Assembly (NCBI GenBank): GCA_964017195.1
Contig: OZ024890.1
Coordinates: 46,688,593-46,752,592 of the forward strand
Length of the DNA: 64,000 nucleotides
Direction of reading: 5' to 3'
Source of the DNA: Siderastrea radians
Lineage: Eukaryota; Cnidaria; Anthozoa; Scleractinia; Rhizangiidae
The first letter of the stretch is position 1, and each line of letters opens with the position of its first letter. Below, one piece after another: positions 12,412 through 26,500 of this stretch. Position numbers and translations under genes: made by a program. Below the pieces are notes generated by a model. It was not told the DNA's origin. It worked only from the letters and a program-made list of their open reading frames with translations, and ran no database searches.

Positions 12412-15400
12412 TTTGGAAAACGGGGAACTACGTTATGTACGTGTCACAGGACGTGCCTTGTTTCCCTCGCAATGGTTCATGGGATACGGCCGCAATTAAA
12501 AATGAAGTGTTGGCAATATTTTTGCCATATCCATAAATTCATGTCCTGCATGTAATTTCAAATTTCTTTGCTTCCAAATATTTTCTTGCGATTTGCTGTT
12601 ACAGATATGCAGAGCTTTGTTTTTCATGATGATAAAAGTCAATTACCGTCCTTGAGAGACCTCTGCCAGCAGGGAAGTCGTTGACTGACATGGAAATAAG
12701 TTTTTGCATGCTGTGGGCCTACTGGGTGTGATTTAAAATAGTTGAGAAGATTATAGATTTCCGTCAACGTTCGTAACAATGGAAAGCTATATGATTCAGA
12801 AAAAAACACTAGTCAGTTTTAGAGAATACGAACTTTTAGTACACTGCACAAAAATCAAACTTGAAAACCGAAAGGAGTCGATCTACTACGAAAATTTTAG
12901 GTCATAAGGATAAAGCTGTTTTTTACAGCTTTTCGAGCTTAGATATAAAAACGAGGGGAATGTGGTATAAAAATATCAAAATTGCTATTTTTATTTTTAC
13001 AAACTAAGGTCATCGTCGGCAAAAATTTACAATTTCAGGCAAATTTACACAATTTACACTGTGCGTTTCCCCAACAGCATTTGAATGCCCAAAAACCCAA
13101 AGGATATACCTAAATAAAACTGAATAAATTAAAACGGAATTGATGTTTGAGGTTCGACAGGATACCTGCATGAAAGAAGGATCCCCAGATGACACGGACA
13201 ACTAAAAGGTTTTCTGTTAAGTTTCCTCTGAAAACTGCCATGACGGTTTCTCAATCAGTTCAACAAGGATACTTGCCAAGCCACCACTGAACAACTTTTT
13301 GACATATTCGAATAGTGTTTAAATCGGACGCGAGCATGTTTTACTTTTATTAGTAAATTTAGCACCACTTCTTAAAAGATTATCACGCCCCAATCAGAAT
13401 GCGAGAAGGAAATTCGCCATGATAATTTTTGCTATTCCACGTAAAGTATTATTCTTAATTATGTTTATCTCTTTTTGACGACTTGTGTTTTAAAAAGAGC
13501 ATTACTAAGGAAAAAACATCCCAATTGCTCGATCAAAGGCGTTAGTTTTCCATATTTCCTTCTTTTGAAAACAACAAAGCGACAGCTTGAAATTATTTCT
13601 GGATTAGTCATACAGGGTGTTTCTTAGGTGGGCAGGAATTTGCAGTTTGCTTTGTTTGGTTATAAACTGCTAGAAAATGTTTGGCAAAAGACGTAGTTAG
13701 TTATCGACACCATTTTTCCTCAGTGTAGCCTTGGGCAATGGCTAACTGAGCTCACACTGAGAGAAAATAATGAAAAAAGAGACTTCGACTTGAACAACTT
13801 AGGAATGCGCTCCTTCAAGGGGTATAGGATTTAAAGGGGCTACGTCACGAGGATTTTGCTATGTTAAGTCAATTCTGTGCTAAAGTCATTACCTAGTGCC
13901 TTTACTCATACACAAAATGCCCCTGTAAAACTGTGAGGAAGTTATCAAATGAATTTTATCAGGGAGAGCTAACCATGATAATTTTTTGGGTGATTTTTGA
14001 TCACATAGCATCAAAACTTGAAAAAATTGGCCCAATTTTTTCAAGTTTCAATCCATTTCCATCCTTTCCATCCGAAGCAACAGACGTCAGGAAACATTTT
14101 CAGTGCCGTAAGATAGTCTTTAATAACAAAGCTGGACTATTATTTTTTGGAATTGAATTGATGCCAAGACACTTTTTAGCTTTTTAAAATGGTTCAGCGT
14201 GACATAGCGTTTCGCCTTCTGGAGATTTTCCCTTTTTTGTACAAAATAAATACAATCAAACTGAAACAAAGAATTTGGCTTTGAAAAACATCCACACAGG
14301 AACTGAACACCAATTTTTTTCTACCACTCTGTGTAATCTGTAAATAGAAATTACCCAATCTAATTGCGGGACATTTTAATCTTAAATTCATTTGATTTCT
14401 TTTAATACTGAATGACCGTTTTCTAAAGGTGAAAGCAAAATAAAAAGTGAATAAATAAATCTTTTGAAAGGTTATCGTATTCCATTTATGTGTAGGTTTT
14501 AGTTGTGTGGAAGAGGGTGGAATAGAACTACATTTAAATTGTTTTTTTTATTGTAGCGTAATTATTAACGTGCGCAAGGGCCTAAACTTAAACTAGCTTT
14601 ACGTGCGTAAATAGAATTAGACACGATGTATATGTATGAACCGCTTCGATAAAAGGAAAAACTTGATTTTTTCTTTTACACTGCCGGATCAAATATTGTC
14701 TCTAATCAGTCAACTTATCGCGCAAAGCCAGTTAAATTTACGCCTGTACGCACGTAGAAATTACACGACAGTGGAAATCTATCATTTTACTCATGTAAAG
14801 CCAGTTACATTTAAAGTGTAATTTCACTGTCACGTAAATTTTACTTGCACACAGACGTAACTATAACGTAATTTTACGCGCGTAAAGAAAATAAAAAGCG
14901 ACTGAGTATGAACGGCTTACGCGGTAAACATAAAAAGCTTAACGACGTTCAACTTATACGTAAAGCCAGTTAAATTTACGGCCGTACGCACATAAAAATT
15001 ACGCGACGGTGGAAAGGAGAAGCACTTGTAGAATATTAGCAATGAGAAGAAAATTCAAACCGTCCTTAAACTGGTTATAATCGAACGTGCTTCTTTCTAA
15101 CAAAACATTTTTGTGAGGGGATTTCAGTGTTAGAATGTTTATCGTGTCACAGAAACAGTCAATCACATGCAAGATAAATACCAACTGCGCTACCTCCTGA
15201 AGTGATCCTTAACGTCTGATTGGCTAATTGAAAGTATGCGAATTAAGGAGGAGTTTCGCCAAAACGGGATAATTTCCTTCGGATTCAGCCTTTTCCCTTC
15301 ATTATCTCTTGAAGTTTGATGCAATCCAAGAATACCTTTGTAGCTTTGTAGTGCAAGAGTCCATAATTATTTCAGAATTTATTTTCGCGATTTTTAGAAT

Positions 15401-17376
15401 GAGAAGAAGAAGAAGAAGAAGAAGGGGAAGAGGTCGATAAATGTAAAGATATTGAGAAAAAATGTGATTAAAAGGTGATTTAAAGGGGCTATGTTACGGA
15501 TATTTTTTTTTTTGGGGGGGGGGGGATCGAAATTGCGGTTTGATCAAGACTAAGAGCATTTTCCCACAAAATTCTGATTGAATGAAAATTCTCGTTAAAT
15601 CAAAACTAACAGTATTGCATTTTCTTACTCAATGGTCTTATAAATTGAATTCTTGAAAACAGAGCAAAAGATAATCAGTACATAAAGGGTTTTGCTTGAC
15701 AAGAAGGAAACCTTGAAGTAAAGCGTGCCGAATTTTTTTTTTTTAAGTTCCAATCTGTTTCCATCCTGACCATCCGAGGCCAAAGGCACTTATCTACAGT
15801 TTTAATGCATTAGTAGAGTGGTTTTAAATAAAACTGGACCATTATTTTGGGTTTCCATCAATATTAACTGGTTTTTGGGCTTTTTAAATTACTTCTAAAA
15901 ATTGGTAACAAAGCTCCACTAGCATTAGAATTTAAAAGTAGATGGACACCCAAACAGAGTGCGCTGACAACCTAAAGTCCTATCGCATTGGGGCGGACTG
16001 TCTGGTGGTGTGTAAAACAAAAATAACATTTATGCATCCCTTTTTTATATCTATGTTAAAACACATCCTGCTTCATAAAAATCAGGGATATCGACCCCTT
16101 AATTAAATGCGTGTTACCACATTTACTCGCTTTGCGATGTAGTTGGCTAGTTAATGTATAGATTACTCAGTTTACATGAAGAGCGGTCTCTATGGTGTTT
16201 TCCGCTCCATTTTCAACTCTATACAAATCTTAACTCTAAGATTTAAGATTTGTGCTAATTTTAAGGTGCAGTTTCCCTTTGTTTTTTCACACAAAACAAA
16301 CTAAATTTAGAAGAAAATTCGATTTGGTCTATTTTTCGGTGTTTCAGTTGCCTAAAGTAAATAGAAAACATTCTACCCAATTATCGATGGCACCATAACG
16401 TGTCGTAGGGATCTTTTCTCTCGTCGATCAAACAAAAAAATTAATCTTTGAAGGCGGGTGGGGTATTCCCTAAAGAGGTGATATGTTTTTCCAAAAAATA
16501 AGCGGCTCAGTTTTTGAGTCGTTCTTGTCTGGAATATAGTGTGTTTTTTCCTCATGGCCTGAAACAGCTTATAGATTCAGTTTCCGCTTTGGTGGGAAAA
16601 ACGAGATACATTTCAGCGGTTAGGTCTCCCGAAAAGTGTAGAAAAATTGTACATTTTGATCTAAAATACGGATTATGATTCTGTGATCTAGGCCAACATC
16701 TCACCAAAATTTTTGAAAAGTACATCCCCTGGATTAGAAGTAATGACATGTAGAAGATTCTAGCAGTTACAGAATTCGGTTGTACTGTAAAGGAAGAGGG
16801 CCCCTTTTGACTGAGTGTGGGTAGTTTCAATAATCTTTTATAAGCTTTTAAGCTTTAATAAACATTTTAAAAAATCTCAAATCTGATCGCATGAGACAAA
16901 TGCGCAAGGAGCTTCTTATTTAGTCTACCTGAAAGAGGAATAATTTTATTCATGAAACGTTGATTCCAAACAATTTCGTGTAGGTAAAAGCGGATTAATT
17001 TTCCTTTATTCATTTACAAGTCATTAGCGATTTCTTAACAAAAAAGCAATTCCCTTTACATGTAAATGAGAGAAATCTAAACTATTTTTCTAGAACGTCC
17101 CTAAATAGAAAACAGGGCAGCTGATACATTTTAAAAAACCTGTAAAACGAAAAATATTTTTAGGATTTTTCACACTAGATAACCGCTATTTATACGGCAA
17201 GGTATCACTTCTCAATCAGTGGCTGACAAAAATTCTTTAAAAAACAATTTCTCAAACCACAGCCGGTTAGGAAGGAAACAATTGTTTTTTTATTGTTCGG
17301 TTTTGACATGTTCATGTATAAAGGTGAAGGTTGGACGGGAAAGGATTACAGTTTCTCTAGCAGCCGAACTGAAGCG
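12412..17376. other. intergenic, no gene supported
   Basis: About 5 kb between the TBC1D7 start and the protease exon 1. No open frame has coding character. Two segments starting AAAGGGGCTAYGTYACG (13838 and 15483) look like copies of one dispersed repeat. A block at 14560-15010 repeats TTTACG/CGTAAA words. The TBC1D7 promoter must lie just right of 12411, where the sequence is not obviously TATA-containing. Confidence 0.6.
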
Positions 17377-20300
17377 ATGAGAAGACCCCTCTTTGACCCG
17401 ACTTCCAAAATGAGAGCGCTCATAATGATGTTGTTCTTTGAAATCGCAAGGTAAATTTTGATCTAAACGTTAAACAGCAGTACATAACATCAGTAGATAT
17501 TGTCTCTCGTTTTGTGTGAAACGGCGAGGTTTAACTTGTGTATGATTAATTGAGTGAATTCAAAAAGTAGCCAGTTTATGGTTACGTGACCCTTTAGTTA
17601 ATTTAGCGACGCTATGCAATATATAATTCAGTATGCCTTGAATATGGAGTTTAATCACTTTTGTATTTTTCAGTTACACACAAATAACGATTGAAAACGC
17701 ATTTTAGAAAAGAAAAGAAAAAAAAAGGAAAAAAAGAATTCCAATCGGTCCTGAAAAGAAACGATTAAATCTTCACATCACAACAGGAAAAAGAATTTAA
17801 ATTAGGCCCATTCAGATCTCAGTGAATATTGTACATGTAACAGGGGTACTCTATTATAAATTTATCTTTACAAATTTTGTTTTTGATTTTCCTGAGATAC
17901 AAAGCTTAAATCTACAGGATAATGTAACGACAATAGTTGTTGTTTTCTCTATGAAGGTCTATGACGCAGTTTATTAATTTGCTGTCTCTCCTAACTTTTT
18001 TGTTTAAATAATCCGTGGAGAGATTTCACTAAAAAAACATCTGTCGCCTGAATTAATCTGTTGTTTTAAGTACAGTCTAAATCGCAGAATTATTAAGGAA
18101 CAGACGTAGAATAAGTGGGAAACATGACGAAAACGTTGAGTCAATTTGTTGAGTATAGCTGGTGAATTAGATGGTGAAGTTAAAAGCACACTTCTTCATT
18201 ATATGACAGGTGTACAAAGTTTGGGTGCTGCGAGAAATGCTAAAGAACATCTAATTTTCGCCGTTAAAATGTCGCAGTCCAAGGGTACATTAGAGGTTAA
18301 GAAAAATGTCGCGACGATGAAGAATTGCCGCGAGGGTAGATAAACAATGGTAGAACTTCGGGCAAAGACAATTAAAGCCATGTCATTTCTTTTCGGTTAC
18401 TTTCTTTTAACTTGTACGGAAAAAAACTTTCGAGAATGTATTGAAGTCAGTAAACTCAAAACTTAAATATTAGCTGCCAGTCTTAATATCCTTATCCTTT
18501 GAGTTTGCCATTAACGAGGACCTAAAAACAATTTGTTTTCACTGATTAATTTATATGTCAGGTTTTGCAGAGGGACGTTTAGGGAATATAAATAGTTCCA
18601 TGAGACCGCCGGTGCGACTTCCGTTCCGGTACGAATAGAGACTGCGTTTGCATAAGCTATCTTTATATGCGGTGTGAGTTTAATTCTAAAACGAAATGCT
18701 TAAAACTTAAATTAAAGGGAAAGGGTTGTTGTTTAATGTTTTCCACGAAGAGGGTTAAAATTTGTGTCTCTGTTCCTTAGCCTTTCTGTTTACATCCTTG
18801 GGTGGAATGCTAACTTTAATGGGCAGCAGGGACCGAATGCACAATTGTGTTCTTTATACTTCTTAGGCTTCGTTCACACGTGTTTGTGTTTGCAATGTCG
18901 GCTGACATCTCTCCACGACCGAAAACGAGTTTTTTAAAAAAGGATAACATTTATATATCGCTCAGTTAAGAAAAGTAGCTAGGAAACGATGACCGATTCG
19001 TTACGACAACAGGTAAGAAACGACACCCAGCAACAGACTCGATTCAAGGGCGTCACGTGATGAGAAACAAATGCCCGTGTCATGGATCCATGCGCGTTTT
19101 GAATCAGGCGTTTATGAAGTGGCGTGTGCAAAGAACAGTCGTGAGCCCTCGAGTAAAATCGGTCAAATGTGGTTGTTCTGCCTCTGGTTCTTGCTTTTCG
19201 GATGGTAAGGTAATTGCGTTAGCTTTGTTTTGTAAACTTTAAGTTACTTAAGTCAAAAATTTTCCGTGGAACTTATCAATTCAAGTGACATTTTTGCCTA
19301 ATCAATAAACTGACGAAAATAGAACTTAAGATTATTAAACGTTTCAAGCGAGTGCCCGAATAAGCTCAAATTTTTTATCTCCGAAACCTTACGCGGATTT
19401 TAACTATTCTTTACCGTCGAGTGTTGTTGGCCTTTTTTGGGACATAAAAATTTGCCAGATAAAACACTTTTGGACAGTTTTTCAGCAGCTTTCAGACGAT
19501 TTTCCCAAACACTAAAGGTATTTATACCCTCCCCTCCTAAAAGAAAAATTTCTTCGAACAGGTGCACGGTTCACGACTTATGATCGGAAATTTGATTAAT
19601 AATTTCCTTTTCTTTTTTTAGGGCAACAGGACAGTCAGGATTTGAACTTAACGAAGCTCACAAAGGTTTTAAAAATGAGTTTAGTTTGCTTGGAGACAAG
19701 GCCACGACAAGATTGGTAAATGGTGACATGGAGCGTACAATACAACTGGGAAGTCCTTCTGATCTTTCATTGGAATTTCTGACCAATTCGCTTAACCTAA
19801 CTACTGAAGACTTAGAATTAAGGTGAGGATTATTCCATGGTCCATAGCGGTAGTTCAGATTGCCATCTGACGAGTGGTGTTCCATGCATTTTTCCCGGTA
19901 AAAAGTATTGATAACATGAAAACGAAAATTCAGCCAACATTTCATTGCCGTGTGTTTGTAAAATGTCCTTTGAAGCACAGACACAATCGAATCACTACCT
20001 AGTCACGGTAATTTTATTTGTATAACAGTTCTTTTGGGGGGGAGATGATCAGAATAATGTGCTTAATTGTTGATATTTGCAATTCATTTCAGGACAACGT
20101 TGGAGAAATTTCCGTTTTGTACAGTTCCAGTAATGATTCTGTAGGCTGCCACCCTGTGTTGTCATGGCAAAAGACCCTTTTTCGGATTTGCTGTTTCTTT
20201 TTTATTTATTTATTTATTTATTCATTTATTACTTTTTTTATTTATTTATTTTTGAAGCTGAAAGCGGGAAAACGCGTGCAAGCAAGTCACGATTGGTTTT

Positions 20301-23300
20301 GGTTTGACTTCTGATTGGTCGAAAAAGTGGTGCGAGTTTTCTCAACCAATCACAGACTGTGAAGTAAAGCAAAACCAAAACAAACGCGAATTACTTTTGA
20401 CAGTGAGAGCCAATCACGATAAACAGAAATTACCCAGTGAACCAATCAGAACTCGAAGCAAATAAATGTAACCGTCGCCAATCGCCAACCGCAGGAAAAC
20501 GCGTGAGAACACGGCACAATTGGTCTGAGTTTTACTTCTGATTGGTCTAGAAAGTGGCGCAAGGTTTTTTAACCAATCACACAACGAAGTAAAGCAAAAC
20601 CAAAGCAAAACGCGATTCCTTTCGGCACTCAATTGAAAAACGCTACATAGGAAGCGGGCCAGGCAGTTATTACTGCTCTCTGAAAATTTTCTATGCTGAA
20701 GTAACGAACATCCTAAAGGTGAATAAGGAAAATTAAGAGCTGCATACTAGTCAGCTTTTTAGGATTAAAGGAACGATAAAATAAATTTTAGGAATAGTAG
20801 AGAGCGATCGCAAACAGTGAAATGGAAATCTTAGTTATTGTACAGCGCTGTCTTTTCTCCCTCAGCTATGAGACAATTTGGTATTTTAATCACAAGGAGA
20901 TGCGAACAGTAACAATAAAACGAGCAAGAGGACAAGGAGAGAAAACTGTTGACGCTGTAAACATTCATCAACAGACAAAAGAACAGAGACCAACCGGGCG
21001 CTGGATACAAGACGGGTATGATAAAAAAATGCAACGTTTAATATGTCACGAGCTTGGAACAAAGAAAACGGGAATCAAGCTCATCCCCTTCAGACCACGC
21101 CCGGGGTCCCGCCACCCAGGAGCACACGAACATAGTAGATATGTTCTTCCGAGAGAGGGAGTTCCCTGTTTAAGATCACTTGTTGCATTGGGACATGAAA
21201 GGGATGTCGAATTACTTTAAGAACACGGGTTTCCCTGAAAACACTATAAGACCCTGTCCACATGTAAAAGATCGAAAACGACCGACAACGCACCAAAACC
21301 CTCCGAAGATTTTCAAAAATAAAAAAGCTTTCCAAAGTGGAGATAATGGGACTACGGTTTTGCTAAGTGCAGGAAAATCCTTGCACTTTAAAATTCGTCC
21401 TCAGACTCAAAAGTTAGAACCACCAAGGTTTTACTTTTATTTTGTTTTAGATTAGTTGTATTTTGATGAGTTGTGTTTTGAACGTGCAGCTGGCTGTATG
21501 TCTTTTCTTACTTGGGAGGAAATGTGTCCTCCTTTGTTCTTCTTCCTTTTTTTTGGCGGAAGTGGAAAAAATCACTCATTTCGACTTTTACCACAAACAC
21601 ATCCTGACTTTTCAAGTGTACGTAGTTCATTACAGGGCAATTTCAAACCACACTGTCATTTGAATTAGTTCCCGTTCAAGTTCACCTGTTTAAGTCGAAA
21701 AGTCTTCTACAGCAAAACAAAAGATGAAGGAATATAAAGTATCATTTAATAAAAGGCATCTAGTTACTAAATAACTATTCAGATTGAGCGGATAAATCTT
21801 AACAAACAAAACATGATCCCGCCGCTGTTTGAAACACTCTGGGCCAGGATTGTAGTGTCGCAAGTCTGTTCAATTTAAGGATGGAGCGCCCTTTTGTTAC
21901 TGCACATACCTTCTGGGCACTGATCTTGGGTCTGGTCCGAGATCTTCGGGTTTCTTAAGGAATTTGCCTACTAATACAAATGTAATTTGCACGATTTATG
22001 ACTATGTGGAAAAAGCAGATCTTAGCAAGGGGTATATGAATCCAAAAAGAAAATTGGGGGCGACTGCGCATTTTTCAGAGATAATAGAGCTAAAATTTGG
22101 AAAGAAAACGCCATACAGCCTTTGTATTTTGAACCTTTTTTAGAGTTATGGTTGCTTAATCATCTCTGAAAAATGCGTGGTTACCCACATTTTTCTTTTT
22201 AGATTCCAGTAACTCTTGCTAAGATCTGTCTTTTCCCCACAGTCCTAAAAGTATCTCTGTATTAGGGCCCACCGTCGGTAAGAAATGATGATGACCCTCG
22301 CAGTTAAAGATATCAACTTAAGCAGTTGATAAAAGAACAACTTGAAAAAAATTAGGCTTGAACGAGTTACAAACCCATGACCTCAGCAATACCGCCGTAG
22401 CACTCTAACCAATTGAGCTTTCGTTTAATTTGTAGCGACACAACGTGTTTGGAAACCAATAAATAATACTCAACACGCCTGTCATTTCGTTAATTTAGGT
22501 CAGGTACAAAGCGGAGCCTGAGAGCCAAGAGAGTTATTTTTGGTGTGGATGAACGCAAAAAGCTTCCACCCTCGAGTAAGGCACAGAAAGTACCGCACTC
22601 CGCAGCTTGTAAAGTATCCTGCAAAGGATTCTGTTCCTGGTCCTGTTCCGGCATTCTGATTGGCTCTCGTCACGTGCTGACGAGCGCACATTGCCTCGAT
22701 GGCGTAACCTCTAGGACAGTGCAGGTCGGTTTCTTGGAGCGAAATGGCCGCCTTCATTGGTACGATGCAATGAAGGCTTTCATCCCATTGGAATGGAAGA
22801 TCTCAAAGGCTTTGGCTGGTGATTATGCTGTGCTGAAGTTGAAAAGGTCGCCAAATAGATCTTATGTCAGTGTTTCGTCTGTGGCTTTGCCTAAAAACTC
22901 CGTGATTTCCATCACAGGTAAAAAGATCTGAAAGATAACGTCGCGGTTCTAAGTATATGCGGCATCAGTGAGATTAGTTGGGGTAAAAAAATGAGCAACG
23001 CCAAAAAAAAAAAAAAACAAAGCAAAAAAAAAACAAACAAAAAAATTTATATATATATAAATTCTTTCTTTCTTGAGTAGAATGTATTTCGTAGAGCGCT
23101 CAACTCATTTGATTGAGGAGCATTAACGATAACTTCACTAGAGTTTAGGCTTCAAGAGTATACATCGTTTTATTGCGACAGTTCTGTTTCGTATGGACCA
23201 AAATTATAAGGATCACACTCATCAGGCAACTTTAACGACTCTTGCCTGATGAGTGTGGTCCGTATAATTTTGGTCCATACGAAACAGAACTGTCGCAATA

Positions 23301-23339
23301 AAACGATGTATACTCTTGAAGCCTAAACTCTAGTGAAGT

Positions 23340-23380
<41 letters not shown>

Positions 23381-23457
23381 CTCGTTGAAGGAAAGCGAGG
23401 AAGGACAACTTCTGACGACTCAAAAGTTAAAAAATATATAGATACATATAGATATAG

Positions 23458-23510
<53 letters not shown>

Positions 23511-26500
23511 CCTGGATTTATGAAAACGGTATCGCTCGGTCGCTCGGTTGAGGTGTCTGAGCCGGTGTGTCGCGAGCACTTTTTTGTCGTTCAGAAACCA
23601 AAGTAGCCAATAATATATAGATTTAGCCAAGCCTAAAAGCGGAGCCCCCCTTTTTGTTTTGTCTGTTTTTTTTTTTGTTTTGTTTTTGCTGGCAGTTATT
23701 AATTTGTGAAAACACTCTCATTCAAGTCGTTAAATAAAAAAAAAAAAACAAAGAAAAAAAAGAAGAGAAGTACCTGCTCCCGCTGAGTGTCGAACCCGGA
23801 TCGTTGGCGTGAGATGTCGTTGACTAGACCACTAGGCCATGAGCATTTGACGATATTGCAGAATTTAATTTTAATACTTATTTCTTTCTTCGTGACAAGC
23901 TGCCTATCAGCATGAAAATGCTGGTGTTTTTCCTGGCAAAATGCGTTTGAAACGCCGTAAAAACCATGGTTGTGGACAGAAAAAACCAAAAAGCACTAGC
24001 TCTGCTATATTTGGCGTCGAAACCGCTGCGAAAAGCTGCGAACTCAAGCGGTGTGCCGACCGAGTTTGAACAGAACCGACGAGGCAAATTTGAACTTTTT
24101 GCCTGAACTTTATCGCCTAATTTCTTTGGCCTAAATTGAACTTTTCCCCTTCCACCAAAAAGACAACTAAGTGTTCTTTTGAACTTTTTTTTTCCATTAA
24201 CAAATTTGTTTTTGACTTTTGTTGTCTTTGCTTGTTTTGCTACAACGCGGGCCAACATGCGATTTCGCGCCAAAAACACACGGGATTCAGCACAAGGTTC
24301 TATCCAGTGTATGAAGTGTATTGGTAGCCCTCTGGTGCGGACGGACGGGCGTACGGATGTACGGACGTACGGATGTACAGACGTACGGACGGACGGTCAC
24401 GTGACTATTACGTCACTACCAAAATTTTTTGGCTTCATAGGTTACCAAATTTCCTTAGCAATGGAGCTCCGCTGACGCGCTAGCGCGCTGGCTCCGCTAT
24501 AAAAATTATGAGTGCCAGGAGTCCTGTTTTCTTCTCCCTTCTCTTCCCTCCTTTCTCTTTTCTCTCCCGTGTGCTTTCGGGGCTCATCGGAGTCACAAAA
24601 CTCGGTTTCGGTGTCCTTCCGGTGAAAACGGGCAAATCTTCAGGAGCCACCTTTTCAAAAATCCAGGTAGATATATTTAACAATTATTCTACGAGGGCGC
24701 TCTGGATATCGAATGTTATTATTCAATAAATTGTCCCTATGCCCATATATGGTAAGGAAGCCCTCAATATCTGTCATCCTACATGACAGATATCCTGCGA
24801 TATACGTAAATAACCATATTTGGAAGTGCACCGAGATTTTCTTTCATTGCTTGTTTGGCGGCCATGTTGAAAAGCGAGGCAGTTTTAGCAGTGTTCTCCG
24901 TAAATTTTAACTCTCTGGAAGAAACTTTCCACGATTAAATGCTCTCAAAATGTCAACAAGTATTTGCTTCAGCTCACAAAGATATCCAGAGGTTGACTTG
25001 GAATTTTCGTAGTGAGAACTCAAGCAAGAAAACGCTATTGCGAACGAAGCATCACACTTGCTCACGGAAAGTTGTAAAGACTAAAGTTGAAAAGATTTTA
25101 ATTCACAGTAAGAGGACTTATTCTCGGTAAGGTAGCAATATTTTTTTCCTTTGTCTTGTCATTTCCAAACATGAGTTTGTAAATGAGTCTTTTTAAGTGA
25201 ACGGTAGTAAACTTCGATTTCATGAAGCTCTATAACTGTTTTGATTTTTATTAAGCTTTATGTGTTGCTAGCTTTTAGCGTTTTTATCATAGAGCCGTAG
25301 TTTTTCTCGTTCTGAAAATGGTAGTCGATGGGAATTTGTTGAATAATAAAACAATTATCCTGCTCAATCTTGCGGAATATCCCCTGATTTAGCCAACTCG
25401 GCCTACGGCCTCGTCGGCTAAGTATCAGGTGATATTCCGCGCGATTTCGCAGGATAATTGTTAAATAGATAACCAACGAGGCGCGTAGCGCCGAGTTGGT
25501 TATAATCATTTGATATCCAGCAAGCCCGAGTAGAATAATTGTTTTATTAAAAACTTAACCACTATTAAAAAAACAAAATCAAGAAAGAACGAGAAAAATG
25601 AGAAAAGAAATAAAAAGGGAACAGGAATCGATCACATGACTGAACGAAAAAGGCGCCAAAACCTTGCGAAGTGTTGCAGCGTTTCATTGCAAAGCTGAAT
25701 GAATCAATGAAAACTGCTCGAAAGTGTGCAAAGTGGCACAGGTTTTGGAAAAAATCATTAATTTTTGGCTCTGAAATATGGTACATGTTTGATTTTTTCC
25801 TGAAACATTGTTGTAATCATCGTTCAAAGCGGATCGAAGCTGCACAATTTCACCATGTTAGCTGTTGGAGTTGAAACTGAACAAGTTTGTAATCTGTTCG
25901 CACAACGGAGCCATCATGTGCGTGTTTGATCGAACTGAAGACAGAACAGATTTGAACTGGAAGAGGTAATTTCTATGCATCTCAGAAGCAAGATTACTGT
26001 AACGAGGACCATTAGAATTCACCATCATAGTTTGTTAAACGCAAAGCGCAAAATGCAGTTGTTCTCGGTTTAGAGGTTGCGGACGGAATGGTAAAAACAA
26101 CATTCAAACAACTGGAAAAGCGATTCAACTCCGTTTACATGGCATCCGATTTCTATCTAAGCATTTGGACCTTTGGAACACAGAGCTACAACGAGTGCAG
26201 GTAAACCTGCGTCAATTTTGCGTGTTCAAGCCGAAAAAATCTCGCCTTTCCTTCCTTCTTGGTAGTATGCAGCTGTACTTTTTTCCTAGTAATTGTTTAG
26301 ACTGCATGCTTCACGATCTTCTCATCGACTCGCCATGAATGTGTGATAGTTTTTATTAAATGCTCCTGCCCCAATTCACTGTGTTTTATTTCATGTCTTG
26401 TCTTGATATTTTGAAGTGGAAAGCCTTCCTGATAAAACCTACCGTTTGTTCAATTTCAAAGACCGACGCGACGATCGATGAAAGAAATTAATTGTAAACA

